Numbered from the stretch's first letter, positions 16,411 to 29,167 are shown. The stretch: DNA of 64,000 nucleotides from Hordeum vulgare subsp. vulgare (GCF_904849725.1 NW_025422561.1:40001-104000); one strand, 5' to 3'. Numbers and translations: made by a program. Notes: generated from the sequence alone by a model not told the origin.

Positions 16411-16481
16411 GCGAGCGTAGTTCAATGGTAAAACATCTCCTTGCCAAGGAGAAGATACGGGTTCGATTCCCGCCGCTCGCC
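16411..16481 (+). tRNA. trnG-GCC: tRNA-Gly (GCC)
   Basis: This 71-nt tRNA has acceptor GCGAGCG/CGCTCGC and anticodon loop TTGCCAA. Its upstream flank holds two copies of ACGGTCGACCCA (16349-16360 and 16368-16379). Confidence 0.95.
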
Positions 16482-16930
16482 CGCTTAATTTATCAAAGTA
16501 CTATGATAAAAAGTTTAGTCTAGTTAATTGTTTAACTACTTATATTAAATTAAGTATTAATTAAGTATTAGTCTAGTGCCGTATCCCTTACTATATTTAC
16601 CCTTCCTTTGCATCCCCCTCAAAAAAAGAGGGCGCTCCGGAGGCAGAAATAGAACTAGCCAACAGAGCCCCAAAATTGGGTATTAACTGAGACAAACAAC
16701 GGGCAAACTGTTTTTAAAAGGAAGGGAGAGGTAGACTGTCCCTTTCATTTCATTTTTATTTTCTGCAAGGTAGGGAGAAGCCTTGCGCCTTCTTTTTGTG
16801 AAGGCAAGTGGCTTCGCAAATTGCTCAATTTTGCCCTCTAGGGCCCGGAACTAATGAATAAAAAAGGGTTGGATACGCCCCTCTACCATATCTAGAGAAA
16901 TAGAATACTCCTTTTATAGAGACTGCTAAG
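16482..16930. other. trnG-GCC to trnfM spacer, includes repeat copy A
   Basis: This 449-nt spacer has no gene. Its right end (about 16850-16925) is the first of three related copies of an 80-bp sequence that also occurs at 17017-17094 and 40560-40638. A stretch with TTGCGC...GCGAAG repeats is seen near 16785-16820. Confidence 0.7.
16850..16925 (+). repeat. Dispersed 80-bp repeat, copy A
   Basis: It shares GGATACGCCCCTCTACCATA and AAATAGAATACTCC with copy C and copy B respectively. It abuts the 3' end of trnfM. All three copies have the same orientation. Confidence 0.75.
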
Positions 16931-17003
16931 TGCGGAGACGGGAATCGAACCCGTGACCTCAAGGTTATGAGCCTCGTGAGCTACCAAACTGCTCTACTCC
17001 GCT
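16931..17003 (-). tRNA. trnfM-CAU: Initiator tRNA-Met (CAU)
   Basis: On the minus strand this sequence has the acceptor core GCGGAG/CTCCGC, D-arm TAGAGCAGTTTGGTAGCTC and anticodon loop CTCATAA. Position 1 (A) faces A72, so the unpaired 1-72 position required of initiator tRNAs is kept. The adjoining 3' base is C rather than the common A. It is the only well-folded trnfM in the window. The T-loop (TTCGATT) resembles that of trnG rather than the usual TTCAAAT, which hints at past exchange with trnG. Confidence 0.85.
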
Positions 17004-17016
17004 CTGTAGTACCAGA

Positions 17017-17094
17017 AACTGGTGGACAAAAAAGGCTTGAATACAAGCCTTTAACATGTCTAGACAAATAGAATACTCCTTTTATACAGAATGG
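17017..17094 (+). repeat. Dispersed 80-bp repeat, copy B
   Basis: It lies between trnfM and trnG-UCC. Aligned with copy C (40560-40638), it shares ACAAATAGAATA and TTTATACAGAATGG and begins AACT(G/A)GTGGA in both. Confidence 0.8.
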
Positions 17095-17845
17095 AGCGGG
17101 TAGCGGGAATCGAACCCGCATCGTTAGCTTGGAAGGCTAGGGGTTATAGTCGACGTTGGTTGATTATTTTTAACGTCTCTAATTCAAAACCGAACATGAA
17201 ATTTTGATTTCATTCGGCTCCTTTATGGATATTCTCACCACTTAACATCTATGTCAGCTTTTCTATTTGAATGGAACCAAAGCTCTCTGCTTTCTAGATG
17301 ATCCTTATAGAGTAGGAGATAGAAATTCTATCTAAATCCATCTAATCTACTTACTTCGTTCCCTAATTTCATTCAAGAGATCCTGAGGAAAAGAATTGGG
17401 TTTCCACCGAGCTGAAACAATATGCGGATGGTTCTAGTAAACCAAAACTATCGTTTTTTAGCTATTTGGCTTCCTTATCCTTTAACAAAAGAAGATTTAG
17501 TTACGATTGGAAATCAACTTTTTTGTATCTTCATCCATAGATCCTTTACTCATATTTTCAAAATTGGAATACTTAAATCCAATGCAAAATTATGCTTCGC
17601 GACTCTGTACTCATATCATAATCCAATTTTTATTTTGGATGCAATTTAAATTAGTTTTTGGGTACAAATCGCCAGAATGTATATTCTTCCTCAATATGCT
17701 ATTGAGAGGAAAAGGATTTAATCCTTTATAAGAACTAAAGTTTTCATCGGAATATAAAAAAAAACTTAAGGATGCCTTAAGTATATCATTTCAAATTCAG
17801 TTATTAATAGAACGAATCACACTTTTACCACTAAACTATACCCGC
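17095..17845 (-). tRNA. trnG-UCC: tRNA-Gly (UCC), split by a group II intron
   Basis: Exon 1 is 17823-17845 (23 nt, GCGGGTATAGTTTAGTGGTA plus AAA). Exon 2 is 17095-17142 (about 48 nt), with anticodon loop CTTCCAA and 3' acceptor TACCCGC. The intron, 17143-17822, starts GTGTGATTCG on the minus strand. Its domain V hairpin is near 17187-17221. The exact 3' splice position may be off by one or two bases because of a run of C residues. Confidence 0.93.
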
Positions 17846-18966
17846 TACATTGTATATTATGGTATAAATGGTACCCTTTGTCAAGGATAGCCATTTGACA
17901 AGGAGGCTAATTCCCCCTTATTGAATCAGATGGAGAAGGTTCATGACACTGAGCCATTGGTACTTCTACTTCGATCGCGCGCCTTTACTTTAGGATTTAG
18001 ATAGCCCCTCTCCCTCTGGTCTGTAAAATAAATCTCTTCTTACCCTGCTAATAGCGCCTGAACCAAATGTATTTATTTTGATTAGGATCCTATCCTATTC
18101 TACGGTTACGACTACAATAATCATTATTTACTTTGCGAGGACGTAAGTGTGCCAGACTGCTAAATTGTTTTATTATTCCTACAATATAAACTAGGGGATA
18201 TAGGGGGTAACACTGTCCCTATAAATTCCTTTTTTCCTTTTCTTTTTTGTCCAGAATTGAACAAAAAAGAAATTATAGAAGATGTTTTCTTCCCCCATTA
18301 AGTCCGAGCCATAGAGTAAGAGTGAGATGAGTTTTCCAAATTCATCATAGACTTTCCCTATGGCTTGATAGAAGTAAGAAGCAAAGAGTTGTAACTTAAA
18401 GAGTCGTAACTTAAAGAAAAAAACGGACAGGGCTGACAGATTTACCTGATGTAAAGAAGATCCTAAAAGTCTATGATTAGTCGACTCTCTCCATTTAACA
18501 CTTTCCTCTCTCTCCTTTTTTCCACTGACTCAATGCTAGTTTATTAGATTCTTGTTTAAAAGAATCAAAAAAGTTCAATAGAACTAAGAACACATAAAAA
18601 ATAGCATAGAGGATCAAGGCCATTACCAAAAGTTCCTCCCAAGGATCCTATCCTATTGGGTATCTGTTCCCTGCCTTTTCCCGCTAGGATTGGAAATCTT
18701 ATATTTTCCATATACCATTGAATCCTTGGGGTTCCAGAATCCGCCTATTTTACTAGCCTTCGGAAACGGAAAACCATGAACCAAGAAGAGTTGGGTATGT
18801 TTTTTTTTCTTAATTTTATTTTGAGCTCTCAAGATATCAATACATATACAATCTATACATAATGTCTCTCTCTATATCTCTATATATTATATATATATAA
18901 TATGTACATTATGCAGTAGACCCATAATGGGAAATCAAAGTGGCAAATTTTTGAATTAAATAAAAA
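17846..18966. other. trnG-UCC to trnT spacer
   Basis: This is 1,121 nt, one of the longest gaps. It contains no recognisable gene. An AT-only palindromic run (about 18870-18910) is flanked by CATAATGT and ACATTATG, which can pair. The stretch joins segments brought together by the grass inversions. Confidence 0.6.
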
Positions 18967-19038
18967 GCCCTTTTAACTCAGTGGTAGAGTAATGCCATGG
19001 TAAGGCATAAGTCATCGGTTCAAATCCGATAAAGGGCT
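18967..19038 (+). tRNA. trnT-GGU: tRNA-Thr (GGU)
   Basis: This 72-nt tRNA has acceptor GCCCTTT/AAAGGGC, anticodon stem ATGCC/GGCAT with loop ATGGTAA, and T-loop TTCAAAT. All stems pair. A degenerate copy follows directly. Confidence 0.95.
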
Positions 19039-19106
19039 TTTTAAATTAGTGGTAGAGTAATCTCGTGCTAAGACGTAAGTCATTGGTTCGAATCTGATAG
19101 AGTACT
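19034..19106 (+). pseudogene. Degenerate tandem copy of trnT-GGU
   Basis: The sequence repeats the trnT layout: TTAGTGGTAGAGTAATC, then TAAG, GTAAGTCATTGGTTCGAATC, GATAGAG. The acceptor arm does not pair. The anticodon stem is mismatched, and the loop reads GTGCTAA (GCU in the anticodon position). It is clearly related to the gene just upstream and unlikely to give a working tRNA. Confidence 0.85.
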
Positions 19107-19536
19107 TTTCTACTAAATTGATTCGCTTTTTTCTTTGTTTTTGAAGCTTTCTCTTTAGAGAATTTTATGACTTAGTGCGGGATGAATGCATTTTTGGTCT
19201 GAACACTAAATGAAGCACGGAATGGAAATAAAAAAAAAATTGGACTCTTTTTCATCTTATCTTAGATCAATAAAATAACTACCTGTACTGAACTAATCTA
19301 GAATCCCTTTTAGTAATCCATTCTTATTCTATACATTTAAAATGAATTTCCCTAAAAGGTAGAGGATGATCCATGAATTAATCTAACCATCAACTAAAAA
19401 AATCCTAGATGAAAACATAGCAGAAAAGTTAGAAAAACTCTTTGCTTTGGATCTAGTTATACTTTTCGAGTATATTGACAATTCAAAAAAACTGCTCATA
19501 CTATGATTATAGTATAATCACGAGCGGTTGTATATG
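19107..19536. other. ψtrnT to trnE spacer with the trnE promoter
   Basis: This is about 430 nt with no gene. The trnE promoter elements stand near its right end (19475-19504). Confidence 0.65.
19475..19504 (+). promoter_or_regulatory. trnE-trnY-trnD operon promoter
   Basis: TTGACA (19475-19480) and TACTAT (19499-19504) are 18 nt apart and about 50 nt upstream of trnE. They match the plastid-polymerase promoter known for the trnE operon in other angiosperms. Confidence 0.8.
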
Positions 19537-19554
19537 GCCCTATCGTCTAGTGAT
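19537..19554 (+). repeat. Partial duplicate of the trnE 5' end
   Basis: GCCCTATCGTCTAGTGAT directly precedes trnE and copies its first 19 bases with one C missing and one substitution. It covers the acceptor 5' strand and half the D-arm only. Confidence 0.85.
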
Positions 19555-19627
19555 GCCCCTATCGTCTAGTGGTTCAGGACATCTCTCTTTCAAGGAGGCA
19601 GCGGGGATTCGACTTCCCCTGGGGGTA
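19555..19627 (+). tRNA. trnE-UUC: tRNA-Glu (UUC)
   Basis: This 73-nt tRNA has anticodon loop CTTTCAA and acceptor GCCCCTA. Besides translation, glutamyl-tRNA from this gene is the precursor of 5-aminolevulinate and so of chlorophyll and haem. It is first in the trnE-trnY-trnD series, which in grasses runs rightward because of inversion. Confidence 0.95.
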
Positions 19628-19688
19628 GGGAGTATTATGAAAGGAGGTTAATCATAGATTAGCAAAAACCCTAGAATAAATTCTTCCT

Positions 19689-19770
19689 GGGTCGATGCCC
19701 GAGTGGTTAATGGGGACGGACTGTAAATTCGTTGACAATGTCTACGCTGGTTCAAATCCAGCTCGGCCCA
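19689..19770 (+). tRNA. trnY-GUA: tRNA-Tyr (GUA)
   Basis: This class II tRNA has acceptor GGGTCGA/TCGGCCC and anticodon loop CTGTAAA. I count 82 nt where the usual plastid tRNA-Tyr has 84. The variable arm is GAC-AAT-GTC, two bases shorter in its loop than the common AATAT. Confidence 0.92.
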
Positions 19771-20128
19771 AAAATCTAGGGCTTCGTGAATATGAACTAA
19801 ATCCTTTTGTTTTTCTCCCATAAAATAAAATGTCTGATCTATAGAAATAAAAGAGAAATAAAAAAGGGGATTTTTTTTTCTAATCCATATCTCTCTCATT
19901 CCTTTCTTACAAACAAAAGAGTTTTTCTTGTTGAAGGGTGGATTATTATCCATTTTTAGTGATAAAAAATCACGACATACTAGTTATGTCACTCTCACTA
20001 TACCCACGTATAATATAATATTAATATGTGGGTATGTAGTATATGATTCGTCTATTTCTTAGAGTACGACAGACGAATCGAATCTTCTTATGGTTCTATT
20101 TAAGAATGGGTATGCCATACACCCCGCG
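19771..20128. other. trnY-trnD spacer
   Basis: This is 358 nt without a gene. It holds short AT repeats near 20008-20045 (TATAATATAATATTAATATG) that could form a weak hairpin with flanking ACCCACGTA/TGTGGGTA. Confidence 0.55.
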
Positions 20129-20202
20129 GGGATTGTAGTTCAATTGGTCAGAGCACCGCCCTGTCAAGGCGGAAGCTGCGGGTTCGAGCCCCGTCAGTCC
20201 CG
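20129..20202 (+). tRNA. trnD-GUC: tRNA-Asp (GUC)
   Basis: This 74-nt tRNA has acceptor GGGATTG/CAGTCCC, anticodon loop CTGTCAA and T-loop TTCGAGC. It ends the trnE-Y-D series. Confidence 0.95.
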
Positions 20203-21084
<882 letters not shown>

Positions 21085-21800
21085 GTGGAATTCCAATTAA
21101 TCATTGAAGAAATGAAAAAGGGATTAAATAAAAAAAATCCAAGTCTTAAATGAAAGGATCTGGTTGGAATCTTAAAGTGTGGTAGAAAGAACTACATATA
21201 GTTTTTTCTACGACACTTTAGAGTCTTTCTATTATATTATCTTTGAATCTACATAGAATAGATTAGTAGATTGAAATAGTTAAGTAGTCTAATTCAATTT
21301 CTTTTTTCATTGCATCCACTTAATTTCAATCAGGTCAAAATAAAAAAATCGAAGACAATTCTTGACCAAAGAATCCATGGAAGGAAAGAAAAATAATATA
21401 AGAATAGACTATAGTAAAAAGTAAAAGGAAAAAACCAGCGAATCTTTCATGCTTAAATATCCCGCGAGATGCTTCAAAAGAGAATAAAAATTATTCTAAG
21501 AATAAAGAAAGAGTATAAAACAAATGGAAAATGTGTGATATGCCGTGAATAGTTCCGTGGAAGAAAGTCTAATTTTCTTATGTATAGAACTTTTTTTAAC
21601 CATTAGTCATTTCTAGTAGAAATTCTTAATTGGTATAATGGCTCTTTCTTACAATACAAGAGTTTCTTACAGGAGTGAAACAAAACTAAAGAAAAAGATT
21701 AAAGAATAACGTTTGACAAAATAATTAATGCAAAACGATCAATTAAAAAAAGAATTGATACAACAATTTGATTACTTAATCAATTAGTAGTATCGTATCC
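21085..21800. other. psbM-petN spacer
   Basis: This 716-nt spacer lies between two convergently transcribed small genes. A long hairpin (21173-21220) is its main structure. No coding potential is seen. Confidence 0.7.
21173..21220. terminator. 21-bp hairpin downstream of psbM
   Basis: The arms 21173-21193 and 21200-21220 match at 19 of 21 positions around a 6-nt loop (ACATAT). The hairpin begins 89 nt after the psbM stop and probably forms the psbM mRNA 3' end. Loops of such hairpins often flip between related plants. Confidence 0.8.
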
Positions 21801-22614
<814 letters not shown>

Positions 22615-22685
22615 AGGCGGCACCCAGATTTGAACTGGGGATAAAGGATTTGCAGTCCCCTGCCTTACCGCTTGGCCATGCCGCC
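22615..22685 (-). tRNA. trnC-GCA: tRNA-Cys (GCA)
   Basis: This is a 71-nt tRNA on the minus strand with acceptor GGCGGCA/TGCCGCC and anticodon loop CTGCAAA. Confidence 0.95.
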
Positions 22686-23850
22686 AAAAAATCCGATCGA
22701 AAATCTAGAAAACAGCAAGTATTCATCCACGTTTTCTTACGAAAAGCCCCTTTCTTTTATTTTGAATATAATTAAACTTACTTTTTTCCAATCTTTTTCA
22801 AAAAAGATACTCCTGCTTTTTTTGATCCAGTTTCGATTATTCTCCTCGATAGATTCTATCTTAAAACATACATTGCTAACACAATAAAACTTCCCATTTC
22901 TTTCTATTGAGATGAAAAAGAAGAAAAGTGGATTTCTAGTCACAGGCTGCAAAATTCAGAACAAATTGGAACCATTAACTAGAATTCTCTTTCTTTTTTG
23001 AATTGCAGTAGTGAACTACTCTTAAATCGGTATTATCTCCCCCCCTTCAATTTCAATGGCATAATAAAATATTATGGCTTTATGCTTAATCCGTGTATAG
23101 GTGAACTTTAGGTCCGAGCAGCATTATTATCCAAAGATCCCCTTTATGTACATATCTCTATGGGGAATCGTGCTTTAATTTTTCAAAGTATTAAATTAAA
23201 TATCTTGAATAAAAAAAGGAAATTTGCTCTGATATTAGAGTATAACCTGACTATCTTGGCCTACCCAAGTGAAATTACGATAAAAGAAAAGCATGGATAT
23301 GGGGAGAGGTGGATAATTAGATTGGCATGTACTTAAAAAAGGGACTTACTTTATTTTAGAATTCCACAATGAAATACTTAATTTTCTAGCAATTATACTA
23401 CTCCGATCCGAAATAAAAAAGAACCCTCAAATTATTTTTAGAAATTAAAGTAAGCACGCTATTCTAAATCGAAGTAAAGTAAAACTTTCTAGTGTATTAT
23501 ATTACGGCTTTATTACATTCATAGAAAGGGGATAAAATGAGAAATCTTTGCCATTCAATCTGATTAGAATATTATAAAGTATAAGTGGCATAATTTTTTT
23601 TGTAGGAATATTTTAGCAATTCATTTTCATTTCATTTGTACCCCTGGTAAACTAGAATTTTCGTCGAAATGGTCTCTATTCATATGTATGAAATACATAT
23701 ATGAAATACGTATGTGGAGTTCCCTAGAATTTCATGTGATTCAGTAAACAGAATATAGATTCCATGATTGCTAGATCAATCCGTAGGGATTGATGAAGAG
23801 TGAGCTGATAATGGAATTTTTCTTTGATAAACAGGAAACTTAAGATTAAG
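22686..23850. other. trnC-rpoB spacer
   Basis: This is 1,165 nt with no gene. The rpoB operon promoter, expected to be of nuclear-encoded-polymerase type, must lie toward the right end, but I cannot identify it reliably. A direct repeat of ATGAAATAC(A/G)TAT occurs at about 23687-23712. Confidence 0.55.
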
Positions 23851-26800
23851 ATGCTCCGGAATGGAAACGAGGGAATGTCCACAATACCCGGATTTAGTCA
23901 GATCCAATTCGAGGGATTTTTTAGGTTCATTAATCAAGCCTTGGCAGAAGAACTTGACAAGTTTCCAACAATTAAAGATCCAGATCACGAAATTGCATTT
24001 CAATTATTTGCGAAAGGATATCAATTGCTAGAACCCTCGATAAAAGAAAGAGATGCTGTGTATGAATCACTCACCTATTCTTCCGAATTATATGTATCTG
24101 CGAGATTAATTTTTGGTTTCGATGTGCAAAAGCAAACCATTTCTATCGGAAACATTCCTATAATGAATTCCTTAGGAACCTTTATTATAAATGGAATATA
24201 CCGAATTGTGATCAATCAAATATTGCTAAGTCCTGGTATTTACTACCGCTCGGAATTAGATCATAAGGGAATTTCTATCTACACCGGGACTATAATATCA
24301 GATTGGGGAGGGAGATCGGAATTAGCAATTGATAAAAAAGAAAGGATATGGGCTCGCGTGAGTAGAAAACAAAAGATATCTATTCTAGTTCTATCATCAG
24401 CTATGGGTTCGAATCTAAGAGAAATTCTAGATAATGTTTCCTACCCTGAAATTTTCTTGTCTTTCCCGAATGCTAAGGAGAAGAAGAGGATTGAGTCAAA
24501 AGAAAAAGCTATTTTGGAGTTTTATCAACAATTTGCTTGTGTAGGTGGGGACCTGGTATTTTCGGAGTCCTTATGCGAGGAATTACAAAAGAAATTTTTT
24601 CAACAAAAATGTGAATTAGGAAGGATTGGTCGACGAAATATGAATCGGAGACTTAATCTTGATATACCTCAGAACAATACATTCTTGTTACCACGAGATG
24701 TATTGGCCGCTACGGATCATTTGATTGGAATGAAATTTGGAACGGGTATACTTGACGATGACGATATGAATCACTTGAAAAATAAACGTATTCGTTCGGT
24801 TGCGGATCTGTTACAAGATCAATTCGGATTGGCTCTTGGTCGTTTACAACATGCAGTTCAAAAAACTATTCGTAGAGTATTCATACGTCAATCGAAACCG
24901 ACTCCCCAAACTTTGGTAACTCCAACTTCAACTTCAATTTTATTAATAACTACTTATGAGACCTTTTTTGGCACATACCCATTATCTCAAGTTTTTGATC
25001 AAACGAATCCATTGACACAAACTGTTCATGGGCGAAAAGTGAGTTGTTTAGGTCCTGGAGGGTTGACGGGGAGAACCGCAAGTTTTCGGAGCCGAGATAT
25101 TCATCCGAGTCACTATGGGCGTATTTGTCCAATTGACACGTCTGAAGGAATCAATGTTGGACTTACTGGATCCTTAGCAATTCATGCGAGAATTGATCAC
25201 TTGTGGGGATCTATAGAGAGTCCGTTTTATGAAATATCTGCTGAGAAAGCAAAAGAAAAAAAAGAGAGACAGGTGGTTTATCTATCACCAAATAGAGATG
25301 AGTATTATATGATAGCAGCAGGAAATTCTTTGTCCTTGAATCAAGGTATTCAGGAAGAACAGGTTGTTCCAGCTAGATACCGCCAAGAATTCTTGACTAT
25401 TGCATGGGAACAGATTCATGTTAGAAGTATTTTTCCTTTCCAATATTTTTCTATTGGGGGTTCTCTCATTCCTTTTATTGAGCACAATGATGCGAATCGG
25501 GCTTTAATGAGTTCTAATATGCAGCGCCAAGCAGTTCCACTTTCTCGGTCCGAGAAATGCATTGTTGGAACTGGATTGGAACGCCAAACAGCTCTAGATT
25601 CGAGGGTTTCCGTTATAGCCGAACGCGAGGGAAAGATCATTTCTACTGATAGTCATAAGATACTTTTATCAAGTAGTGGGAAGACTATAAGTATTCCTTT
25701 AGTTAACCACCGTCGCTCTAACAAAAATACTTGTATGCACCAAAAACCTCGGGTTCCACGGGGTAAATCCATTAAAAAAGGACAAATTTTAGCAGAAGGA
25801 GCTGCTACAGTTGGGGGGGAACTTGCTTTAGGAAAAAACGTATTAGTAGCTTATATGCCATGGGAAGGTTACAATTTTGAAGACGCAGTACTAATTAGCG
25901 AACGTTTGGTATATGAGGATATTTATACCTCTTTTCACATCCGGAAATATGAAATTCAGACGGATACGACAAGCCAGGGCTCCGCTGAAAAAATCACTAA
26001 AGAAATACCACATCTAGAAGAACATTTACTCCGCAATTTGGACAAAAATGGAGTTGTTAGGTTGGGATCCTGGGTAGAAACTGGTGATATTTTAGTAGGT
26101 AAATTAACGCCTCAGATAGCGAGCGAATCATCATATATCGCAGAAGCTGGATTATTACGGGCCATATTCGGCCTTGAGGTTTCCACTTCAAAAGAAACTT
26201 CTCTGAAATTACCTATAGGTGGAAGAGGGCGCGTTATCGATGTGAAATGGATCCAAAGGGACCCCCTCGACATAATGGTTCGTGTATATATTTTACAGAA
26301 ACGTGAAATCAAAGTTGGGGATAAAGTAGCCGGAAGACATGGGAATAAAGGGATCATTTCCAAAATTTTGCCTAGGCAAGATATGCCCTATTTGCAAGAT
26401 GGAACACCCGTTGATATGGTCTTCAATCCCTTAGGAGTACCCTCCCGAATGAATGTGGGACAAATATTTGAAAGCTCGCTCGGATTAGCGGGGGATCTGC
26501 TAAAGAAACATTATAGAATAGCACCCTTTGATGAGAGATATGAGCAAGAGGCTTCAAGAAAACTTGTGTTTTCAGAATTATATGAAGCCAGTAAAGAAAC
26601 AAAAAATCCATGGGTATTTGAACCCGAGTACCCGGGAAAAAGCAGAATATTTGATGGAAGAACAGGCGACCCCTTTGAGCAACCTGTTCTAATAGGGAAG
26701 TCCTATATCTTAAAATTAATTCATCAAGTTGATGAGAAAATTCATGGGCGTTCTACTGGGCCCTACTCACTTGTTACACAACAACCGGTTAGAGGAAGAG

Positions 26801-27081
26801 CCAAGCAAGGGGGACAACGAGTAGGAGAAATGGAAGTTTGGGCTTTAGAAGGATTTGGTGTTGCTCATATTTTACAAGAGATACTTACTTATAAATCTGA
26901 CCATCTTATAGCTCGCCAAGAAATACTTAATGCTACGATCTGGGGAAAAAGAATACCTAATCATGAGGATCCTCCAGAATCTTTTCGAGTGCTCGTTCGA
27001 GAACTACGATCTTTGGCTCTAGAACTGAATCATTTCCTTGTATCTGAAAAGAACTTCCAGGTTAATAGGGAGGAAGTTTGA
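23851..27081 (+). CDS. rpoB: Plastid RNA polymerase beta subunit
   Basis: The product is 1,076 aa, the usual grass length. It is the catalytic beta subunit of the plastid-encoded RNA polymerase. I start at [15 protein letters not shown] rather than at the ATG nine codons upstream (23824), since family N-termini begin there. Conserved blocks include [20 protein letters not shown], the [17 protein letters not shown] block near residue 830, and the C-terminal [18 protein letters not shown]. It is first in the rpoB-rpoC1-rpoC2 operon; the rpoC1 start lies 37 nt beyond its stop. Confidence 0.98.
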   Translation: MLRNGNEGMSTIPGFSQIQFEGFFRFINQALAEELDKFPTIKDPDHEIAFQLFAKGYQLLEPSIKERDAVYESLTYSSELYVSARLIFGFDVQKQTISIGNIPIMNSLGTFIINGIYRIVINQILLSPGIYYRSELDHKGISIYTGTIISDWGGRSELAIDKKERIWARVSRKQKISILVLSSAMGSNLREILDNVSYPEIFLSFPNAKEKKRIESKEKAILEFYQQFACVGGDLVFSESLCEELQKKFFQQKCELGRIGRRNMNRRLNLDIPQNNTFLLPRDVLAATDHLIGMKFGTGILDDDDMNHLKNKRIRSVADLLQDQFGLALGRLQHAVQKTIRRVFIRQSKPTPQTLVTPTSTSILLITTYETFFGTYPLSQVFDQTNPLTQTVHGRKVSCLGPGGLTGRTASFRSRDIHPSHYGRICPIDTSEGINVGLTGSLAIHARIDHLWGSIESPFYEISAEKAKEKKERQVVYLSPNRDEYYMIAAGNSLSLNQGIQEEQVVPARYRQEFLTIAWEQIHVRSIFPFQYFSIGGSLIPFIEHNDANRALMSSNMQRQAVPLSRSEKCIVGTGLERQTALDSRVSVIAEREGKIISTDSHKILLSSSGKTISIPLVNHRRSNKNTCMHQKPRVPRGKSIKKGQILAEGAATVGGELALGKNVLVAYMPWEGYNFEDAVLISERLVYEDIYTSFHIRKYEIQTDTTSQGSAEKITKEIPHLEEHLLRNLDKNGVVRLGSWVETGDILVGKLTPQIASESSYIAEAGLLRAIFGLEVSTSKETSLKLPIGGRGRVIDVKWIQRDPLDIMVRVYILQKREIKVGDKVAGRHGNKGIISKILPRQDMPYLQDGTPVDMVFNPLGVPSRMNVGQIFESSLGLAGDLLKKHYRIAPFDERYEQEASRKLVFSELYEASKETKNPWVFEPEYPGKSRIFDGRTGDPFEQPVLIGKSYILKLIHQVDEKIHGRSTGPYSLVTQQPVRGRAKQGGQRVGEMEVWALEGFGVAHILQEILTYKSDHLIARQEILNATIWGKRIPNHEDPPESFRVLVRELRSLALELNHFLVSEKNFQVNREEV

Positions 27082-27118
27082 TCGGAATAAATATAAATTC
27101 TTTTCTTATTTCTATTTT

Positions 27119-29167
27119 ATGATTGACCAATATAAACATCAACAACTTCAAATTGGACTCGTTTCCCCTCAACAAATAAAGGCTTGGGCTAACAAAAACC
27201 TACCTAATGGAGAAGCCGTTGGCGAAGTCACAAGGCCCTCTACTTTTCATTATAAAACCGATAAACCAGAAAAAGATGGATTGTTTTGCGAAAGAATCTT
27301 TGGACCCATAAAAAGCGGGATTTGCGGTTGTGGCAATTCTCGAGCGAGCGGAGCTGAAAACGAAGACGAAAGATTTTGCCAAAAATGCGGGGTAGAATTT
27401 GTGGATTCTCGGATACGAAGATATCAAATGGGATACATCAAACTCGCATGTCCCGTGACTCATGTGTGGTATTTGAAAGGTCTTCCTAGTTATATCGCGA
27501 ATCTTTTAGATAAACCTCTTAAGAAGTTGGAGGGCCTAGTATACGGCGATTTCTCTTTTGCTAGGCCCAGCACTAAAAAACCCACTTTTTTACGATTACG
27601 AGGTTTATTCGAAGAGGAAATTGCATCCTGTAACCACAGCATTTCTCCCTTTTTTTCTACCCCAGGCTTTGCAACATTTCGAAATCGGGAAATTGCGACA
27701 GGAGCAGGTGCTATTAGAGAACAATTAGCAGATTTGGATTTGCGAATTATTATAGAGAATTCTTTGGTCGAATGGAAGGAATTAGAAGACGAGGGGTATA
27801 GTGGAGATGAGTGGGAAGATAGAAAAAGACGAATAAGAAAAGTTTTTTTGATTAGACGCATGCAATTGGCGAAACATTTTATTCAAACAAATGTAGAACC
27901 AGAATGGATGGTTTTGTGCTTATTACCGGTTCTTCCTCCCGAATTGAGACCTATTGTTTATAGGTCTGGAGATAAAGTAGTGACTTCAGACATTAATGAA
28001 CTTTATAAGAGAGTTATCCGTCGGAACAACAATCTTGCCTATCTATTAAAAAGAAGTGAATTAGCGCCAGCAGATTTAGTAATGTGCCAGGAAAAATTGG
28101 TACAAGAAGCCGTGGATACACTTCTTGATAGTGGGTCCCGCGGGCAACCGACGAGGGATGGTCACAATAAAGTATACAAATCACTTTCAGATGTAATTGA
28201 AGGTAAAGAGGGAAGGTTTCGCGAGACTCTGCTTGGGAAACGGGTCGATTACTCGGGGCGTTCTGTCATTGTTGTGGGTCCTTCGCTTTCATTACATCAA
28301 TGTGGATTACCTCTAGAGATAGCAATAAAGCTTTTTCAGCTATTTGTAATTCGCGATTTAATCACGAAACGCGCCACTTCTAATGTCAGGATTGCTAAAA
28401 GGAAAATTTGGGAAAAGGAACCCATTGTATGGGAAATACTTCAAGAAGTTATGCGGGGACATCCTGTACTGTTAAATAGAGCACCTACTCTGCATAGATT
28501 AGGCATACAGGCCTTTCAACCCACTTTAGTAGAGGGGCGTACTATTTCTTTACACCCATTAGTGTGTAAGGGTTTCAATGCAGACTTTGATGGAGATCAA
28601 ATGGCTGTTCATCTACCTTTATCCTTGGAAGCTCAGGCGGAAGCCCGTTTACTTATGTTTTCTCATATGAATCTCTTATCTCCTGCTATTGGGGATCCTA
28701 TTTGCGTACCAACCCAAGACATGCTTATCGGGCTTTATGTATTAACAATTGGAAAGCGTCGAGGTATTTGTGCAAATAGATATAATAGTTTCAGAAACTA
28801 TCCAAATTTAAAAGTCAATTACAATAATAATAATTCTAAGTATAGGAAAGATAAAGAACCCCATTTTTCTAGTTCTTATGATGCACTGGGAGCTTATAGA
28901 CAAAAACTAATCAGTTTAGATAGTCCCTTGTGGCTACGATGGAACCTGGATCAACGCGTCATTGGGTCAAGAGAAGTTCCGATTGAAATTCAATATGAAT
29001 CTTTGGGGACTTATCATGAGATTTATGCTCACTATCTAATAATGGGAAATAGAAAAAAAGAAATTCGTTCGATATACATTCGAACCACTCTTGGTCATAT
29101 TTCTTTTTATAGAGAAATAGAGGAAGCCGTACAAGGATTTAGTCAGGCCTATTCATACACTACCTAA
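27119..29167 (+). CDS. rpoC1: Plastid RNA polymerase beta' subunit (N-terminal half), no intron
   Basis: The product is 682 aa in one uninterrupted frame. Most angiosperms have an intron here; its absence is characteristic of grasses. It shows the zinc-ribbon cysteines (CGCG... and CQKCG) near residues 68-90 and the magnesium-binding [16 protein letters not shown] that forms the active site. I start at [19 protein letters not shown]; the frame is open further upstream into the 3' end of rpoB, but no family member begins there. Confidence 0.98.
   Translation: MIDQYKHQQLQIGLVSPQQIKAWANKNLPNGEAVGEVTRPSTFHYKTDKPEKDGLFCERIFGPIKSGICGCGNSRASGAENEDERFCQKCGVEFVDSRIRRYQMGYIKLACPVTHVWYLKGLPSYIANLLDKPLKKLEGLVYGDFSFARPSTKKPTFLRLRGLFEEEIASCNHSISPFFSTPGFATFRNREIATGAGAIREQLADLDLRIIIENSLVEWKELEDEGYSGDEWEDRKRRIRKVFLIRRMQLAKHFIQTNVEPEWMVLCLLPVLPPELRPIVYRSGDKVVTSDINELYKRVIRRNNNLAYLLKRSELAPADLVMCQEKLVQEAVDTLLDSGSRGQPTRDGHNKVYKSLSDVIEGKEGRFRETLLGKRVDYSGRSVIVVGPSLSLHQCGLPLEIAIKLFQLFVIRDLITKRATSNVRIAKRKIWEKEPIVWEILQEVMRGHPVLLNRAPTLHRLGIQAFQPTLVEGRTISLHPLVCKGFNADFDGDQMAVHLPLSLEAQAEARLLMFSHMNLLSPAIGDPICVPTQDMLIGLYVLTIGKRRGICANRYNSFRNYPNLKVNYNNNNSKYRKDKEPHFSSSYDALGAYRQKLISLDSPLWLRWNLDQRVIGSREVPIEIQYESLGTYHEIYAHYLIMGNRKKEIRSIYIRTTLGHISFYREIEEAVQGFSQAYSYTT

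Noticed and set aside
17422..17731. Overlapping small open frames inside the trnG-UCC intron, suggesting an intron maturase
   Set aside because: The products are under 80 aa, without reverse-transcriptase or domain X motifs; plastid trnG introns normally lack ORFs.
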